Source: Aristolochia californica
Taxonomy: Eukaryota > Streptophyta > Magnoliopsida > Piperales > Aristolochiaceae
Direction: 5' to 3'
NCBI GenBank assembly: GCA_029961685.1
Contig: JARWKL010000008.1
Coordinates: 34,597,619-34,661,618, forward strand
Length of the DNA stretch: 64,000 nt
The translations under genes and the position numbers were made by a program. The notes under the pieces are model-generated. The model saw only the letters and a list, made by a program, of their open reading frames with translations, ran no database searches and was not told where the DNA came from. Within the stretch, counting starts at the first letter, position 1; the number at the start of each line of letters is the position of its first letter. Shown one piece after another: positions 1 to 11,534 of this stretch.

Positions 1-234
1 ATCCTTTTATTAAGGAGGATGGGCAGGAATGGAACTCAAGCATTGAATTGGAGAATAGAGTAGAGGTTGGATTCTCCCTTTCTGAGGTCCAAGGTCGAGT
101 CTCCTTCTAGGCTCAATCCATTCCCCACCATTGCACGCTCGAAGCATAGAAAAAGCATCCCTTCGTCAATAGCCAATCTGGAGGAAAGAGGAGAAAGAGG
201 GTGACAAGATCCATGGCAAGGGCAGATCCTAACA
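1..234 (+). mobile_element. Partial LTR of a Ty3/gypsy chromovirus (same family as element H)
   Basis: The segment is the reverse complement of the left part of the H LTR (43227 to about 43460). It runs from the AAGGAT region to the terminal ...AGATCCTAACA at 231-234, so this copy lies in the opposite orientation to H. The outer part of the LTR is beyond the window. It is not followed by a tRNA-Met primer site, so it is a 3' LTR or a solo LTR, not a 5' LTR. The short open frame across it is an LTR artefact, not a gene. Bases 235-408 carry nothing recognisable. Confidence 0.75.
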
Positions 235-408
235 TAAGCCCTCATGGATTTTCTCTTGGGCTTTACCCAAAAAGGCCTCATACCAATGGAGACTATTGTC
301 CATACATATATTTCCATGATCCTCCCAACTTGTAGCCAATGTGGGACTTTGGTCGTAAACCCAACACCCCTCTTCCATTTGGTTGTCCATCCTCACTGTG
401 CTCATTGA

Positions 409-1860
409 TGTGATATTTAATTACGTCTGCCTCTATACCTCGCAAGCGTACGAATCGTTCATGTAATCTAGCAATAAGCGAGGGTCATATCCACAAGGAG
501 GACTAAATTTTGTGAATTCTTCAGTCAACTAGCCTAACCAAATATGATGAATTAATCTAAACTAAACACTGATTATATCCTAAATTATCAAGCAATGATC
601 TAATTAACTACTTGCACAATAGGAAACGTCAACTCTAGATTTTATCGTGATTCGTGCCTCTCTCGAGCGCCACATAACCACGTCCGGATTCTCAATCCTT
701 GCGTCTAGCCCCTCTCGGGTGCCTAGAGTTAATGACAGAGATCGGTTTATAATAGAATGCAGAAAATCAATTTCCTATTGTGATTATGCTAAATTTACAA
801 AATAGGGCAGACGTGTAATTCAGGTTTCCTATTCAATTCACTTAAAACTTTAATCCAAACATTCTCACAACAAATCATTCTCTTAATTTAAATCATGGAT
901 AAGAGATCTGATTTAATATTCTAGAATTCAACCTAAATTATAATCCTGCCCTAACTAGCTAATTACTCAAAATTTCGGAAAAAAAATATTCAATAAACAT
1001 CAATTCTCAAATCAAATTTAATAAGCATTCAAAACCTAAGTTCAAACTATAGGAAACAAATTAAATTATAAAATTATGGATTACTCCCCTTCTTCTTCCT
1101 TTTGCTCGGGCAGCAATTTCGTTCTTATGGTTGCTGCGATTTCCAGAAATTGAGGGCTTCGGATTGCAAGAACGAGCTGTCGGAGGTGGAGACGACGCCT
1201 GCGAAGAAGAATAGAAATCCACCGAGGGAGGTGGTACGGTGAAAGATGAAATGGAGCCAAAATCCTCTGACTGGCTCTCTCGAATCCTGGTCGAAAGGGC
1301 GGAATCGACACTGGAGGGTGGTCAGAATTTGGAATCGGTGCAGTAGGAGCCCTCTCGGGTCACATCTCGGCCTGGCAAGCAGAAAATGGCAGTGTTGAAT
1401 TCACCGCAACGGAGACTCTCTCGAGGTCTCCTCGGGTCTGTTCTCGGTTGCCGGACAGCGGTGGACGAAGGTGGCGCGCGGCGGACGGGGGCTGGAGGGA
1501 GCCCTCTCAGGTCTTCCCTTCGACCGGTCGGCGGTAGCTTGAGAGACTCTCTCGAGTTCCCTCTTTCTCCTCCCCCTTTCACTAATGGCCTTTCTGTAAA
1601 CATCTCCTTCTCCACACAAATGTTTCCTGAAATTCCATAATTAAATCCATAAAAATCATTAAAAGCAATGAAATAAACCCTAAAAGAAATGAAATATAAT
1701 TCAGGAGAGAAAAATATGCAATATAAGCAATGATTAATGCCAAATTAAATAAATGCACGTTTCATTTGAAAACCCATAAATAACCACCTATAACACAATT
1801 ATAAGGGCTATTCCATTTTAATTAACCTAGTTCTCATGTCAGAATTTGGCATCTATCACA
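409..1860 (-). repeat. Element I left (3') LTR
   Basis: It starts TGTGATATTT and ends CATCTATCACA, giving the inverted termini TGTGATA/TATCACA. A GC-richer block at about 1080-1600 is full of CTCTCGAGG/CCTCTCGGG-type motifs and makes spurious open frames on both strands; these match shadows in the other LTR and are not genes. It is followed by the C-rich complement of a polypurine tract at 1861-1872. Confidence 0.78.
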
Positions 1861-4793
1861 CCCCCAAATCTAAGTCTTTGCTAGTCCCTAGAAACACAAC
1901 AACAGAACCAAAATTAAGCCTAGGAAAACAAAATGCCACTTTCGTAGGGAACACAATTGCATTTAGCATATGCAACAAGCCGTTAAATGTTATGGACTCA
2001 ATAACACTGAGTCATCTACTTTACTTTTATTATTTATGTTGCTTTTAATTTCAAATTTTATTGATTTGTAATAAGACTTAAAGGTAGGGGTACAATTGGG
2101 TTTTATAACCCTAACCTATGTGATGTTAATTACCCTATTTAAGGGGTAAGGATGGAGAAATAAAGCAAGTTCGGAATTAGCATAAACTAGGGTAATTTAG
2201 GTTCCTTCTAGGCTCTCTATTCTAGGGTTTTTGGTGTGAACTCTCTTGGGGTTTTGTTGCATCCATTGGGGAGTCTTTGAGGAGATCTTGGAAGGAAAAG
2301 GAAGAGGAATTACCTTTCTCTTTTGAGCTGCGAAAGAAGGTCATCTCTTTCACAAAAATTCCAGAAAGGGAGATGGGTTGGCGTGAGCTAACTAGGAAGG
2401 AGGACGAATTCTGGTTGCTGGATTGGTGTTGACATCAAGAGGTATTTGTTAATCTTATTCCAAGCATTAAGATTAGATTTATGTTTCTCTTTTACGTAAG
2501 GAACCAGTGCTGCATGAAATTGGAAACCCTACCTTGACGTGAGCCATAAGAAAGGGGGTTCCACGTTGGGGTCTCAAGGAGCTTCCTTGACTAGCTGGGT
2601 TCGTTCATAATTAAGAAAAGGAAACTCCTTTTCAAGGGGAATGAATTCAGTAAAGGGAAAGGGGTTGTTCTTGAGTCATTACAGCAAGTAAAACCCTCTT
2701 GACGTGAATCATAAAAGAGGGGTTTCATATTTGAGTGCTTAAACAGTCCTTTAACTTGCTGGTTGCATCTATATTTGAAAAAAGGAAAATCCTTTTCAAT
2801 CCTAACGTGAAAGGAGAAGTATAAGAGAGTTATTTTCACAAAAAACGTGATAAAAAAACCCTCAAACAGTGCTGGTTTCATATTCAACTCGCCGAGTTAC
2901 TAGATCCATGGCTAGGGACCGTAACATTAAACCCCTACTTTACGGTAGTGGACAAGTTGTGTCTCGTGAGGGTTTGCATGGAATTTACCCACAAAATTCA
3001 TCTAAATCAACAATATAAAAAGAAAACTGAAAAAATTTACTCCTCATTAGCATATGACTAACACTTAGTATAGTAAAATGTCTAAAAATCCTTTGAAACC
3101 CTACTCAATTTGAAAACCTGTGTAAAATATAACACATTATCAATCCAAATACACTCACTGTTACTCCACCTAAACCAATGTGACCGATAAGCAATTACTT
3201 CAACAGAGCAAAGAGGCAACAGATAACAATAAAATCATGGTCACATCACAATTAAGAGAGAATAGGAGAGTAAGCCTGTTGTCAACAATCTCACAAAAGA
3301 AGTATATATATTTCAACCTGCAACTTCTTTCAACTTACAATTCATCATCAAAGTTAAGGAAACTCATTGCTTCCAAATTTAAACCCATTTTTCGCTATTA
3401 CCAGCATAATTTTTTTTTTCATTGAATACTTTTGGTATTACCACCATTTTGTATTCGTCCTCACTGCACATGCACTTATTTTTTAAGTAACCGACTGTTC
3501 CGGTGCATGTCCCTGGGTTTGCCCAGGTTGTTTCTAAGGTTATCTGCCTTTTGCAAGCAAGAGCATTTCCATTTGCATTCATACATTACAACAAAGAATT
3601 TCACTGAGATATAAAAAATAATAAGATCAAATAGGCATACAAGACTATTCTGGCTAACATAGATCAACACTAGATTTTCTTGTTCTCTTTTGAAACTAAG
3701 TTCCAAGTCTAATGCAATAGTAAGTTATCCCAACAAATGACATCAGATTTCTAATATGCATATTCTACACAGTTTTACAAAAAAATTTGAAACACATTTG
3801 AGCAACTTATTTTAACTCTACTAAAGTTAACCACATACTAAGAGGAGTTATTTGAAAACCATGAACAAAAATCAAAAGAAAATCATTGCTAAGACATAAA
3901 AGAGTCGTTTCCCCTCCCCCCCCCAAACCTAAACCTAACATTGTCCTCAATGGGGAAAAGTTAAAACACCAGAACGACTACAAAAAGGAATAACAGCTAA
4001 AGAATAATAAAACTCATGGAAACCACATGCTCCATTGGCAACACAAGAAGTAAAACAAAGCGAAAACAGTGTAAGAAAAAGAGATATCAGCAAACACCCC
4101 CAAACCTAGAGCATGACACATCATCAAACAAACCAACTAACAATCACTAAAATCAACATAAGCAAGAATGAATAAACCAAAAATAAAAACTGTAATGTAC
4201 AAAGGGATAGAAACGTGGGGATTGCCCACAATGTGCTAAGTTTATACTCTTAAGCAAGACTCTGACGCAGTCAAGATGAGTGGACGAGTTCCTCCTTCTC
4301 CAACCCATAGAATGTAGGGAGGAGTTGGATCACACTCGGTTTCAACTCATAACTGGTGGCAGTAGTGGGTGGCAATATAATGCAAGAAGGTGATGTGAAG
4401 TGGGATGGGATAGAATAATCCCTCAGGACTCTACGGTCACTTGCTGCAGGTGGTTCACCCTGATTGGCCATGGTAGCTCCTAATTTGTCTTCTGGTGTTT
4501 TCATATAACTATGTTCTACCTCTTCAACAAAGAGAGCTAATGGTTCACCTAGGGAGCGGCGCCCGTGCATAAAAACACAAAAATAAACAAAACTAACTAT
4601 CAAATTATGCTAACAACTAACTACTAAAAATATGAACTAACTAGAAGAAATAAAAATAACTCCACACAAAATCATCAAGATAAAACAAAAACAAAAAATT
4701 ATGAAAGCAGAAAATTAAATCAAACCTGAGACCATGGAGAACAAAGAACTACACCTAATATGTGCCTCCCCGGCAATGACGCCAAAAACTTGA
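1861..4793 (-). other. Non-coding interior of element I
   Basis: About 2.9 kb between the LTRs. It is AT-rich with poly-A/T runs and short C runs (for example at 3912-3924). The longest minus-strand open frame (4271-4603, 110 codons) starts next to the primer site but shows no zinc knuckle, coiled coil or other gag feature I can recognise. The other open frames are short and unremarkable. The primer-site-like sequence is at 4767-4784, nine bases from the LTR. Confidence 0.6.
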
Positions 4794-6239
4794 TGTGACA
4801 TTTAATTACATCTACTTCTATACCTCGCAAGCGTACGAATCGTTCATGTAATCTAGCGGTAAGCGAGGGTCATATCCACAAGGAGGACTGAATTTTGTGT
4901 ATTCTTCAATCAACTAGCCTAACCAAATATGATGAATTAATCTAAACTAAATACTGATTATATCCTAAATTATCAAGCAATGATCTAATTAACTACTTGC
5001 ACAACAGGAAACGTCAACTCTAGAGTTTAACGTGATTCGTGCCTCTCTCGATCGCCATGTAACCACGAGTCTAGATTCTCAATCCTTGCGTCTAGTCCCT
5101 CTCGGGCACCAAGAGTTAATGACAGAGATCGGATTACAATAGAATGCAGAGAATCAATTTCCTATTGGAATGATGCTAAAATTACAAAATAAGGTAATTC
5201 AAGTTTCCTATTCAATTCACTTAAAACTTTTATCCAAACATTCCCACAACAAATCATTCTCTTAATTTAAATCATGGATAAGAGATTGGATTGAAGATTC
5301 TAGAATCCAACCTAAATTATAATCCTACCCTAACTAGTTAATTACTCAAAAATTCGGAAAATAAATATTCAATAAACATCAATTCTCAAATCAAATTTAA
5401 TAAGCATTCAAAACCTAAGTTCAAACTATAGGAAACTAATTAAATTATAAAATGACGGATTACTCCCCTTCTTCTTCCTTTCGCTCGGGCATCAATTTCG
5501 TTCTCACAGTTGCTGCGATTTCCAGAAATTGAGGGCTTTGGATTACAAGAGCGAGCGGTCGGAGGTGGAGACGACGCCGGCGAAGAAGAATAGAAATCCA
5601 TCGAGGGAGGTGGTGCGGTGAAAGATGGAATGGAGCCGAAACCCTCTGACTGGCTCTCTCGTGTCCTGGTCGGAAGGGCGGAATTGACACCGGAGGGTGG
5701 TCAGAATCTGGAATCGGCGTAGGAGGAGCCCTCTCGGGTCACCTCTTGGCCTGGTAAGCAGAAAACGGTAGTGTTGAACTCGCCGCGACAGAGACTCTCT
5801 CGAGGTCTCCTCGGGTCTGTTCTTGGTTGCCGGACGGCGGTGGACAAAGGTGGCCTGCGGCGGACAGCGGCTGGAGGGAGCCCTCTCGGGTCTTCCCTTC
5901 GACCGGTCGGCGGTAGCTTGAGAGATTCTCTCGAGCTCCCTCTTTCTCCTCCCCCTTTCACTAATGGCCTTTCTGTAAATATCTCCTTCTCCACACAAAA
6001 TTTTCCTGAAATTTCATAATTAAATACATAAAAATCATTAAAAATAATGAAATAAACCCTAAAAGCAATGAAATATAATTCAGGAGAGAAAAATATGCAA
6101 TATAAGCAGTGATTAATGCCAAAATCAATAAATGCACGTTTCATTTGAAAACCGATAAATAACCACCTATAACACAATTATAAGGGTTATTCTATTTTAA
6201 TTAACCTAGTTCTCATGTCAGAATTTGGCATCTATCACT
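4794..6239 (-). repeat. Element I right (5') LTR
   Basis: A direct repeat of 409-1860 that starts TGTGACATTT and ends at TATCACT, with many scattered substitutions and small indels. The last base differs from the expected A. The divergence from its partner is clearly visible by eye, so the insertion is not recent. Confidence 0.77.
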
Positions 6240-6276
6240 CATCCTCCTCATCACCTCGTCCGAGTCTTCGAACAGA

Positions 6277-6519
6277 TTGATGCTCAACTCGCCACCGGAT
6301 CATGAAGTTCGTGGCAGAAAATTAGAGAAGATGGTCGCCGAACCGCACTCTATGAACGGCAGCCCCGAACCACCATCACCACCAGATGGTGTGGTCGCTG
6401 AACCACACTCGATGAATGGTGGCCCCGAACCACCACCACCAACACCAGAAGATGGTGTGGTCGCCAAACTGCCACTACCTACTGCACCCTCGAAGGTGAA
6501 TCCCATGCTACCTAAGTAG
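6277..6519 (+). other. Short repeat-bearing open frame, function unknown
   Basis: An 80-codon ATG-started frame containing an imperfect tandem duplication: VAEPHSMNGSPEPP and then VAEPHSMNGGPEPP, each followed by a proline-rich run and DGVV. The underlying DNA repeat unit is about 60-66 bp. It lies immediately beyond the right LTR of element I. I do not recognise the protein. It could be a fragment of a host exon or a minisatellite that happens to be open. There is no splice or promoter evidence. Confidence 0.2.
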
Positions 6520-6576
6520 GCATTCTAAGAAAGTTATCAAGTAAATAATCGCAGTTGTTTGAAGCAACAACAACAG

Positions 6577-6660
6577 CAGAAGAAGAAATATCATTATCAA
6601 GTAAATACTCACAGAAGAAGAAATATCATTATCAAGTAAATACTCGCAGAAGAAGAAAGT
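6577..6660. repeat. Short tandem repeat, 35-bp unit
   Basis: The word CAGAAGAAGAAA recurs at 6577, 6612 and 6647. The first two units continue with TATCATTATCAAGTAAATACTC; the third degrades after AAAG. A partial unit (TATCAAGTAAATAATCGCAG) precedes the array. Confidence 0.7.
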
Positions 6661-8324
6661 TATCGAAGATTGTTTATGGATTCCCTCGTGTAGGGATTAA
6701 GCTCAAAATATCATTATCTTATTATCTTAACCTTCTAATCATGGTTTACAACTACGCATGACCCAATAGTTAAACCAAAACCTTAAACATTAATAGTTTT
6801 AAACGATACTCTGGAGCAATCTCGGATCATCTCGGTCGTAGATGAACAACAATCGACTTTACACAAGTACCAACACACCGTTTTGAAAGGATACAAAAGA
6901 AAGGGAAAGAAGAGAGAAAAAGTAAATTAAGAGAGATGACAAGATAATGATATTAAGACAGCTTGGGAGAGTGAATCCTCACTCTTCCCCAACTGAGGCT
7001 TCTCATGACTTTTGTTCCTAATCAATTAAGACCTTAATACGGTCAACAAACTTGTCAAGATAAGGAAACTGTGGCAAGGGGAGGGGTTCCCCTTGAGACT
7101 CGTTGAGCCGACACAAGCGCCACAACACGAGACCACCACTCATGTGGCGATGGTCCATGAGTTATGAACTTTCTTTATTAGACCCTTAATATAAGATTAA
7201 ACTTCCCAGACAAGGGTTGTCCAACCTCACTTAAGACCTAAAACTAAGATTTAAAATAAACTATGGTGTGACATATCTTCTAGATATGTATTGTATAATC
7301 TTTGCTTACTCATGCATAGGGAATGGTTGGAAAGAGACTTAAGAACCCTAATTTAAGTGTTAACTACCTTGTCTTGTTAACTTCACAAGTAGAACTCTTC
7401 ATAGGGTCATCTTTGGTGACCCGCCGGGACGGATCGCTAAATAATTTGTGTTGCCGGAGAGTTGAGAGACACACCTCCTCACTTTGCTTTCAAGCTCATC
7501 CTCTCACTATCTCTTTGAAATCATATGGAGGTGTTTGTTTTTTTTATTAAAGACGAGTGTTGTTTGATCAGGAGGCAGATTTTCTAAATGTAGACCTTGA
7601 ACATTGTTAAAGTGGGATAGTTTAGTCCTGGATAACTGTTAGAAGACAATGGAGATGTCACTTCAGGTCTCAAATATGAAATACCGATGGAGATGCTTTA
7701 CTTGTTTTTCCAGAAGAAAAATGTCGCAAGGAGACAACTTGGGAAAGCTATATTATGATGTTTAACTCCGTTTCAGGCTAGCATGTTTGACCAGCGAATC
7801 CAGCAACTTTTTTTTTCTTGCAAAAACCAAAAAAAGGAGAGAAAAAAAAAACAAGATTGGAAGGTAACTCAAGAAACAAATTGGAGAAGACCATTCGAAC
7901 CGAAAGAGCCTTCTACAGTTCTCTTTGTTTTCTTTTTCTTTTTGTACTTTGGAATACAGCTACTCCCAAAATTCAGAACCTCATGGAATACAGTAATGGG
8001 TTGAAGAGATCAATTCATAGACGCTTGTTTTTAAAACAGCAAATCGAAACTGGGTTGTTGATCGTTATAAGTAATATAAGAGGAAAATCAAGAGATTCTC
8101 TGGTTTGTTCACGAGGAAATCTTCATCAGGATCATCGAAAGCCACATTTGAAGAAGATTTGGAGAAGATTCAGAGACAGTTGTTTAACTTCATCTACAGG
8201 AATATTGACCGAGTCATTCTTCCCTTCCATTTACAGTTATTGTATACTAAAACTAATTTGGAAAGGTGGGGCAGAAGAAATGCATTGGGGACATAAGTTT
8301 AGACATGGAAAGACCAGTCAAGCT
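6661..8324. other. Spacer with no recognisable gene
   Basis: Moderately AT-rich DNA with a purine-rich stretch at about 6890-6950 and A/T runs near 7810-7850. Open frames at 7323-7550 and 7818-8357 have no recognisable domain. The latter is the frame interrupted by element A: the target-site copy lies at 8325-8329. Confidence 0.5.
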
Positions 8325-8329
8325 ATATC

Positions 8330-8774
8330 TGTTAGAATCCGTAATAGTAAATTCTAATCCAGAATTTACAACATGCTAGAATATTAGGATTGAAAACAAA
8401 ATACCTGGATCCATTCCGTAAATTTTGCCTTCTGATGCGGAATCTCTATGACGAACGATAAGAACGGATATGGTCTTCCTCAACTAAATTGCCTTATTCC
8501 TCAATGGAACCTTCATCTCTCTTCCGGATGGGGAGAAGGGGAACTGTGTGTGATTTAGTATATTGGGGACCATAACCCTGTTGTGTCTCTTTATATAGGG
8601 TTCCCATAATTCCCTATGGTACCTACTCAATTGGCCCATATCCATGGCCCATTCCTTAATGGGCTTAACAAAATTAGATCACTTAATTGTAGCCCATTCC
8701 ATTAATAATAGAAAATATAATTGCATAATAAATATGTTACCCAAATTAGAATAGGAAATATGAATTTCCTAACA
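8330..8774 (-). repeat. Element A 3' LTR
   Basis: 445 bp, starting TGTTAGAATCC and ending TTTCCTAACA. The polypurine tract lies immediately inside; on the minus strand it reads CAAGTAGGAGAT just before the LTR. A TATATAGGG motif near 8594 (plus strand) and its surroundings also occur in the partner LTR. Confidence 0.92.
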
Positions 8775-9256
8775 ATCTCCTACTTGGGTTACATATCATT
8801 CCTGAAACAATTATATCACAATTCTTTAGGCGCACATCTGTATACTATTAATAATGGAACCATCGTATATATTAATAATGGAACCACCGTGACTTTCATC
8901 ACATTACATTCGTGACTAAACCACGATGATCACCATACTAATATACTCAATGTCATAGATCAAATATGGATGAGTAGCATGGAAATTACATGCAATGTGA
9001 TCTCAAACATGCCTATTTCCAACTGGTCCTTCTTTAGTCTTTAGTGAGATCTTCCCATAGTCCTTAATGCAATGTGAACATTGCACATAGAAAAACACAA
9101 GCAAGTTCATAAATAAGATAATAAGCAATCAATTTTATTAAAAAATCCAAATAACTCAATGTCTAAAGCAAACATATAGTACAAAAAAAATGACTCCCAC
9201 TAAACCAAGGTATCCTTAGAAATAACGCCCATATGAGCAGTGTGCTCATGAAAGAC

Positions 9257-9856
9257 CTAAGGCGGTAAACCCTTGGTTAATGGGTCTGCTAGCATAGAGT
9301 CCGCCCCTATATGTTCTATAGAAATCTGCTTATTCTGAACTCTCTCCTTAACAACTAGAAACTTGATGTCAATAAACTTTGACTTCGTCAAGCTCTTGTT
9401 GTTGTTGGAATAAAGTACCGCCGAGTTATTGTCACAGTAAATCTTTAATGGCCTGTTAATGCTATCTACCACTCGTAGCCCAGTGACAAAGTTTCGCAAC
9501 CATATTCCGTGGTTGGATGCCTCAAAACAAGCAATGAACTCCGCAACCATGGCTGAATATGCTATGAGAGTTTGCTTAGCAGAATTCCATGAGATAGCTC
9601 CTTCACCCAACATAAAGATGTAGCCTGATGTGGAGCGTCTGCTATCTTGGCATCCAACAAAGTCGGAGTCAGAGAACCCAATGATCTCTAAATGGTTTGA
9701 TCTCTGATAAGTAAGCATGTAGTCTTTTGTTCTCCTCAAATAACGCATCACGCGTTTGGCTGCCTTCCAATGTTGCATACCCGGATTACTCAAATACCTA
9801 CCCAGAATTCCTACTATAAATGCTATGTCGGGACGAGTACAAACTTGAGCATACAT
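9257..9856 (-). pseudogene. Element A RNase H domain and RT C-terminal end
   Basis: The frame encodes the end of RT (TRPDIAFIVGILGRYLSNPG) and the copia RNase H, with SDSDFVGCQDSRRSTSGY (normally SDADWAG), the YCDNNSA motif, and the LADPLTKGLPP terminus. In a functional element it would degrade the RNA of the RNA/DNA hybrid. It is in a different frame from the RT upstream; the frameshift falls near 9823-9856. The WAG to FVG change and the AMVAEFIA region (normally SSAEAEY-like) suggest decay of the active domain. Confidence 0.85.
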
Positions 9857-10881
9857 AAACTCCCTACTACTGATGCATAGGGAATTTTCTGTATCTCTGT
9901 TCTTTCAAGATCATTTTTAGGGCACTTTTTGAGACTAAATTTGTCTCCTTTAGCGACGGGTGTGTCTCCTGCTTTACTATCTTTCATGCCGAATCTACTC
10001 AACACCTTATCAATATAGCTCTTTTGTGACAACCTAAGGATACCTTGAGAATGATCTCTAAGTATCTGTATACCTAATACAAAAGAAACATCACCAAGAT
10101 CTTTCATCTCGAATTTCTTCGTCAGAAATTTCTTGGTTTCGTGCAGTAAGCCTATATCGCTACTAGCGAGTAGAATATCATCGACATATAATATCAGGAA
10201 GGTGTATTTACTCCCACTGAACTTATGATATACACAATCATCAACAACATTCGCCTCAAAATCGTACGAGGTTATGACTTGATGGAACTTGTGATACCAT
10301 TGACGGGAAGCCTGTTTGAGACCATAGATGGATTTCTTCAATTTACAGACCATAGACTTTGGATCACCAGATACAAAGTTTTCTGGTTGTACCATATAAA
10401 TCCTCTCATCAATGTCTCCATTGAGAAACGCAGTTTTGACATCCATTTGATGTAGCTCTAGATCTAAATGAGCCACTAGTGCCATTATTGTTCTAAAAGA
10501 GTCTTTCGAAGATACCGGAGAGAAAGCCTCTTTATAGTCTATGCCTTCCCTTTGAGTAAAGCCTTTAGCGACTAGATGGGCCTTATATCTCTCGACATTG
10601 CCTTTTGAATCCCTCTTGGTTTTAAATATCCATTTACAACCAATGGGCTTCACACCTTTAGGCAACTCGATGAAATCCCAAACGTCATTATCTTTCATAG
10701 ACTTTATCTCATCCTTCATGGCATCAATCCACTTTTGAGAGTTAGAACTGCGCAAGGCTTGACATAAGTTAATCGGGTCATCTTCTGTCAATCCGACGCC
10801 ATCCTCATGTTCTTGAAGAAATATGATATAATCATCTGGAATCGCATTTCTTCTCTCTCTAGTGGATCTCCTTAATGGCAC
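9823..10881 (-). pseudogene. Element A reverse transcriptase
   Basis: A 352-codon frame covering the copia RT: RRSTRERRNAIPDDYI linker, WIDAMKDEIKSM, CKWIFKTKRDSKGNVERYK, LVAKGFTQREGIDYKEAFSPV, MDVKTAFLNGDIDERIYM, KKSIYGLKQASRQWY and the catalytic YVDDILLAS. The YVDD is intact. It is the longest well-preserved enzyme domain in the window but is cut off from gag-integrase by about 250 bp of broken frame (10882-11139) and from RNase H by a frameshift. Confidence 0.9.
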
Positions 10882-11139
10882 CTCTTGAGGTTGTTGAGTT
10901 TGTACTAAAGGTGGTGCAAGAGGAAGAATCTCATTGTTGTCTTGATATGGAACAATGTCAGGAATAGGAGCGTGAACATTGTCCTCTAGTGCCTGAACTG
11001 TGTCTTGAATAGCAATAGGTATGAAGACCTAATCACTATCAATAACAGATTCTTCTTCAAAGACAACATTCCTTATGTTTTCTTCCCCTCCAAACTCAAT
11101 ATCCTCAAGGAATCTCACATTTCCCATTTCAAAGAAGGA

Positions 11140-11534
11140 TCATGATGTGGGATCGTAAAACTTATAACCCCAAGAGCGTACAGCATAACCAACGAAATAA
11201 CAGCTAACTGTCCTTGAGTCCAGTTTTCTTTCATGTGGCCTATAAGGCCGCGCCTCAGCTGGACAACCCCAAATGTGCAAGTGCCTAATGCTAGGCTTCT
11301 TGCCTGTCCAAAGTTCATAGGGGGTTTTGGCAACTGCTTTGCTCGGTACCCTGTTAAGAATGTACACTGCGGTCTTGAGAGCTTCTCCCCAAAGTAACTC
11401 TGGCAAAGAGGAATGACTGATCATACTCCTTACCATATCCTTAAGAGTTCGGTTTCGTCACTCTGCAACACCGTTCATGCTGGGTTTGCCCGGCATGGTG
11501 TATTGCGGAACAATTCCACACTCTTTGAGGAAAA
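11140..11534 (-). pseudogene. Element A integrase C-terminal part (frameshifted)
   Basis: The frame contains [40 protein letters not shown] and the [20 protein letters not shown] block that follows the catalytic core in copia integrases. The segment with QYTMPGKPSMNGVAE lies in the same region but has a stop between VAE and RNRTL and a frame change near 11440-11690. The integrase is therefore not expressible. Confidence 0.85.

Larger units (their letters stand above)
409..6239 (-). mobile_element. Element I: LARD-like LTR retrotransposon with long LTRs and a non-coding interior
   Basis: Two direct repeats of about 1.45 kb (409-1860 and 4794-6239) flank 2.9 kb of interior. The orientation is minus: a primer-site-like TCCCCGGCAATGACGCCA lies at 4767-4784 beside the right LTR, and a purine-rich tract (AGATTTGGGGG on the minus strand) abuts the left LTR. 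The primer site read on the minus strand, TGGCGTCATTGCCGGGGA, resembles the TGGCGCCGTTGCCGGGGA site known from Athila/Tat-type gypsy elements. The interior has no gag, protease, integrase or RT motif in any frame. This is the structure of a large retrotransposon derivative that depends on enzymes from an autonomous relative. No convincing target-site duplication was found; the right LTR ends ATCACT instead of ATCACA. Confidence 0.75.

Noticed and set aside
36..317. Open frame on the minus strand at the window start
   Set aside because: It lies over a chromovirus LTR also found at 43227-43605 and 47303-47646; it is an LTR artefact.
1386..1640. Overlapping open frames in the GC-rich part of the element I LTRs (also 5543-6177)
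   Set aside because: Both strands are open, the frames recur in both LTRs, and no domain is recognisable.
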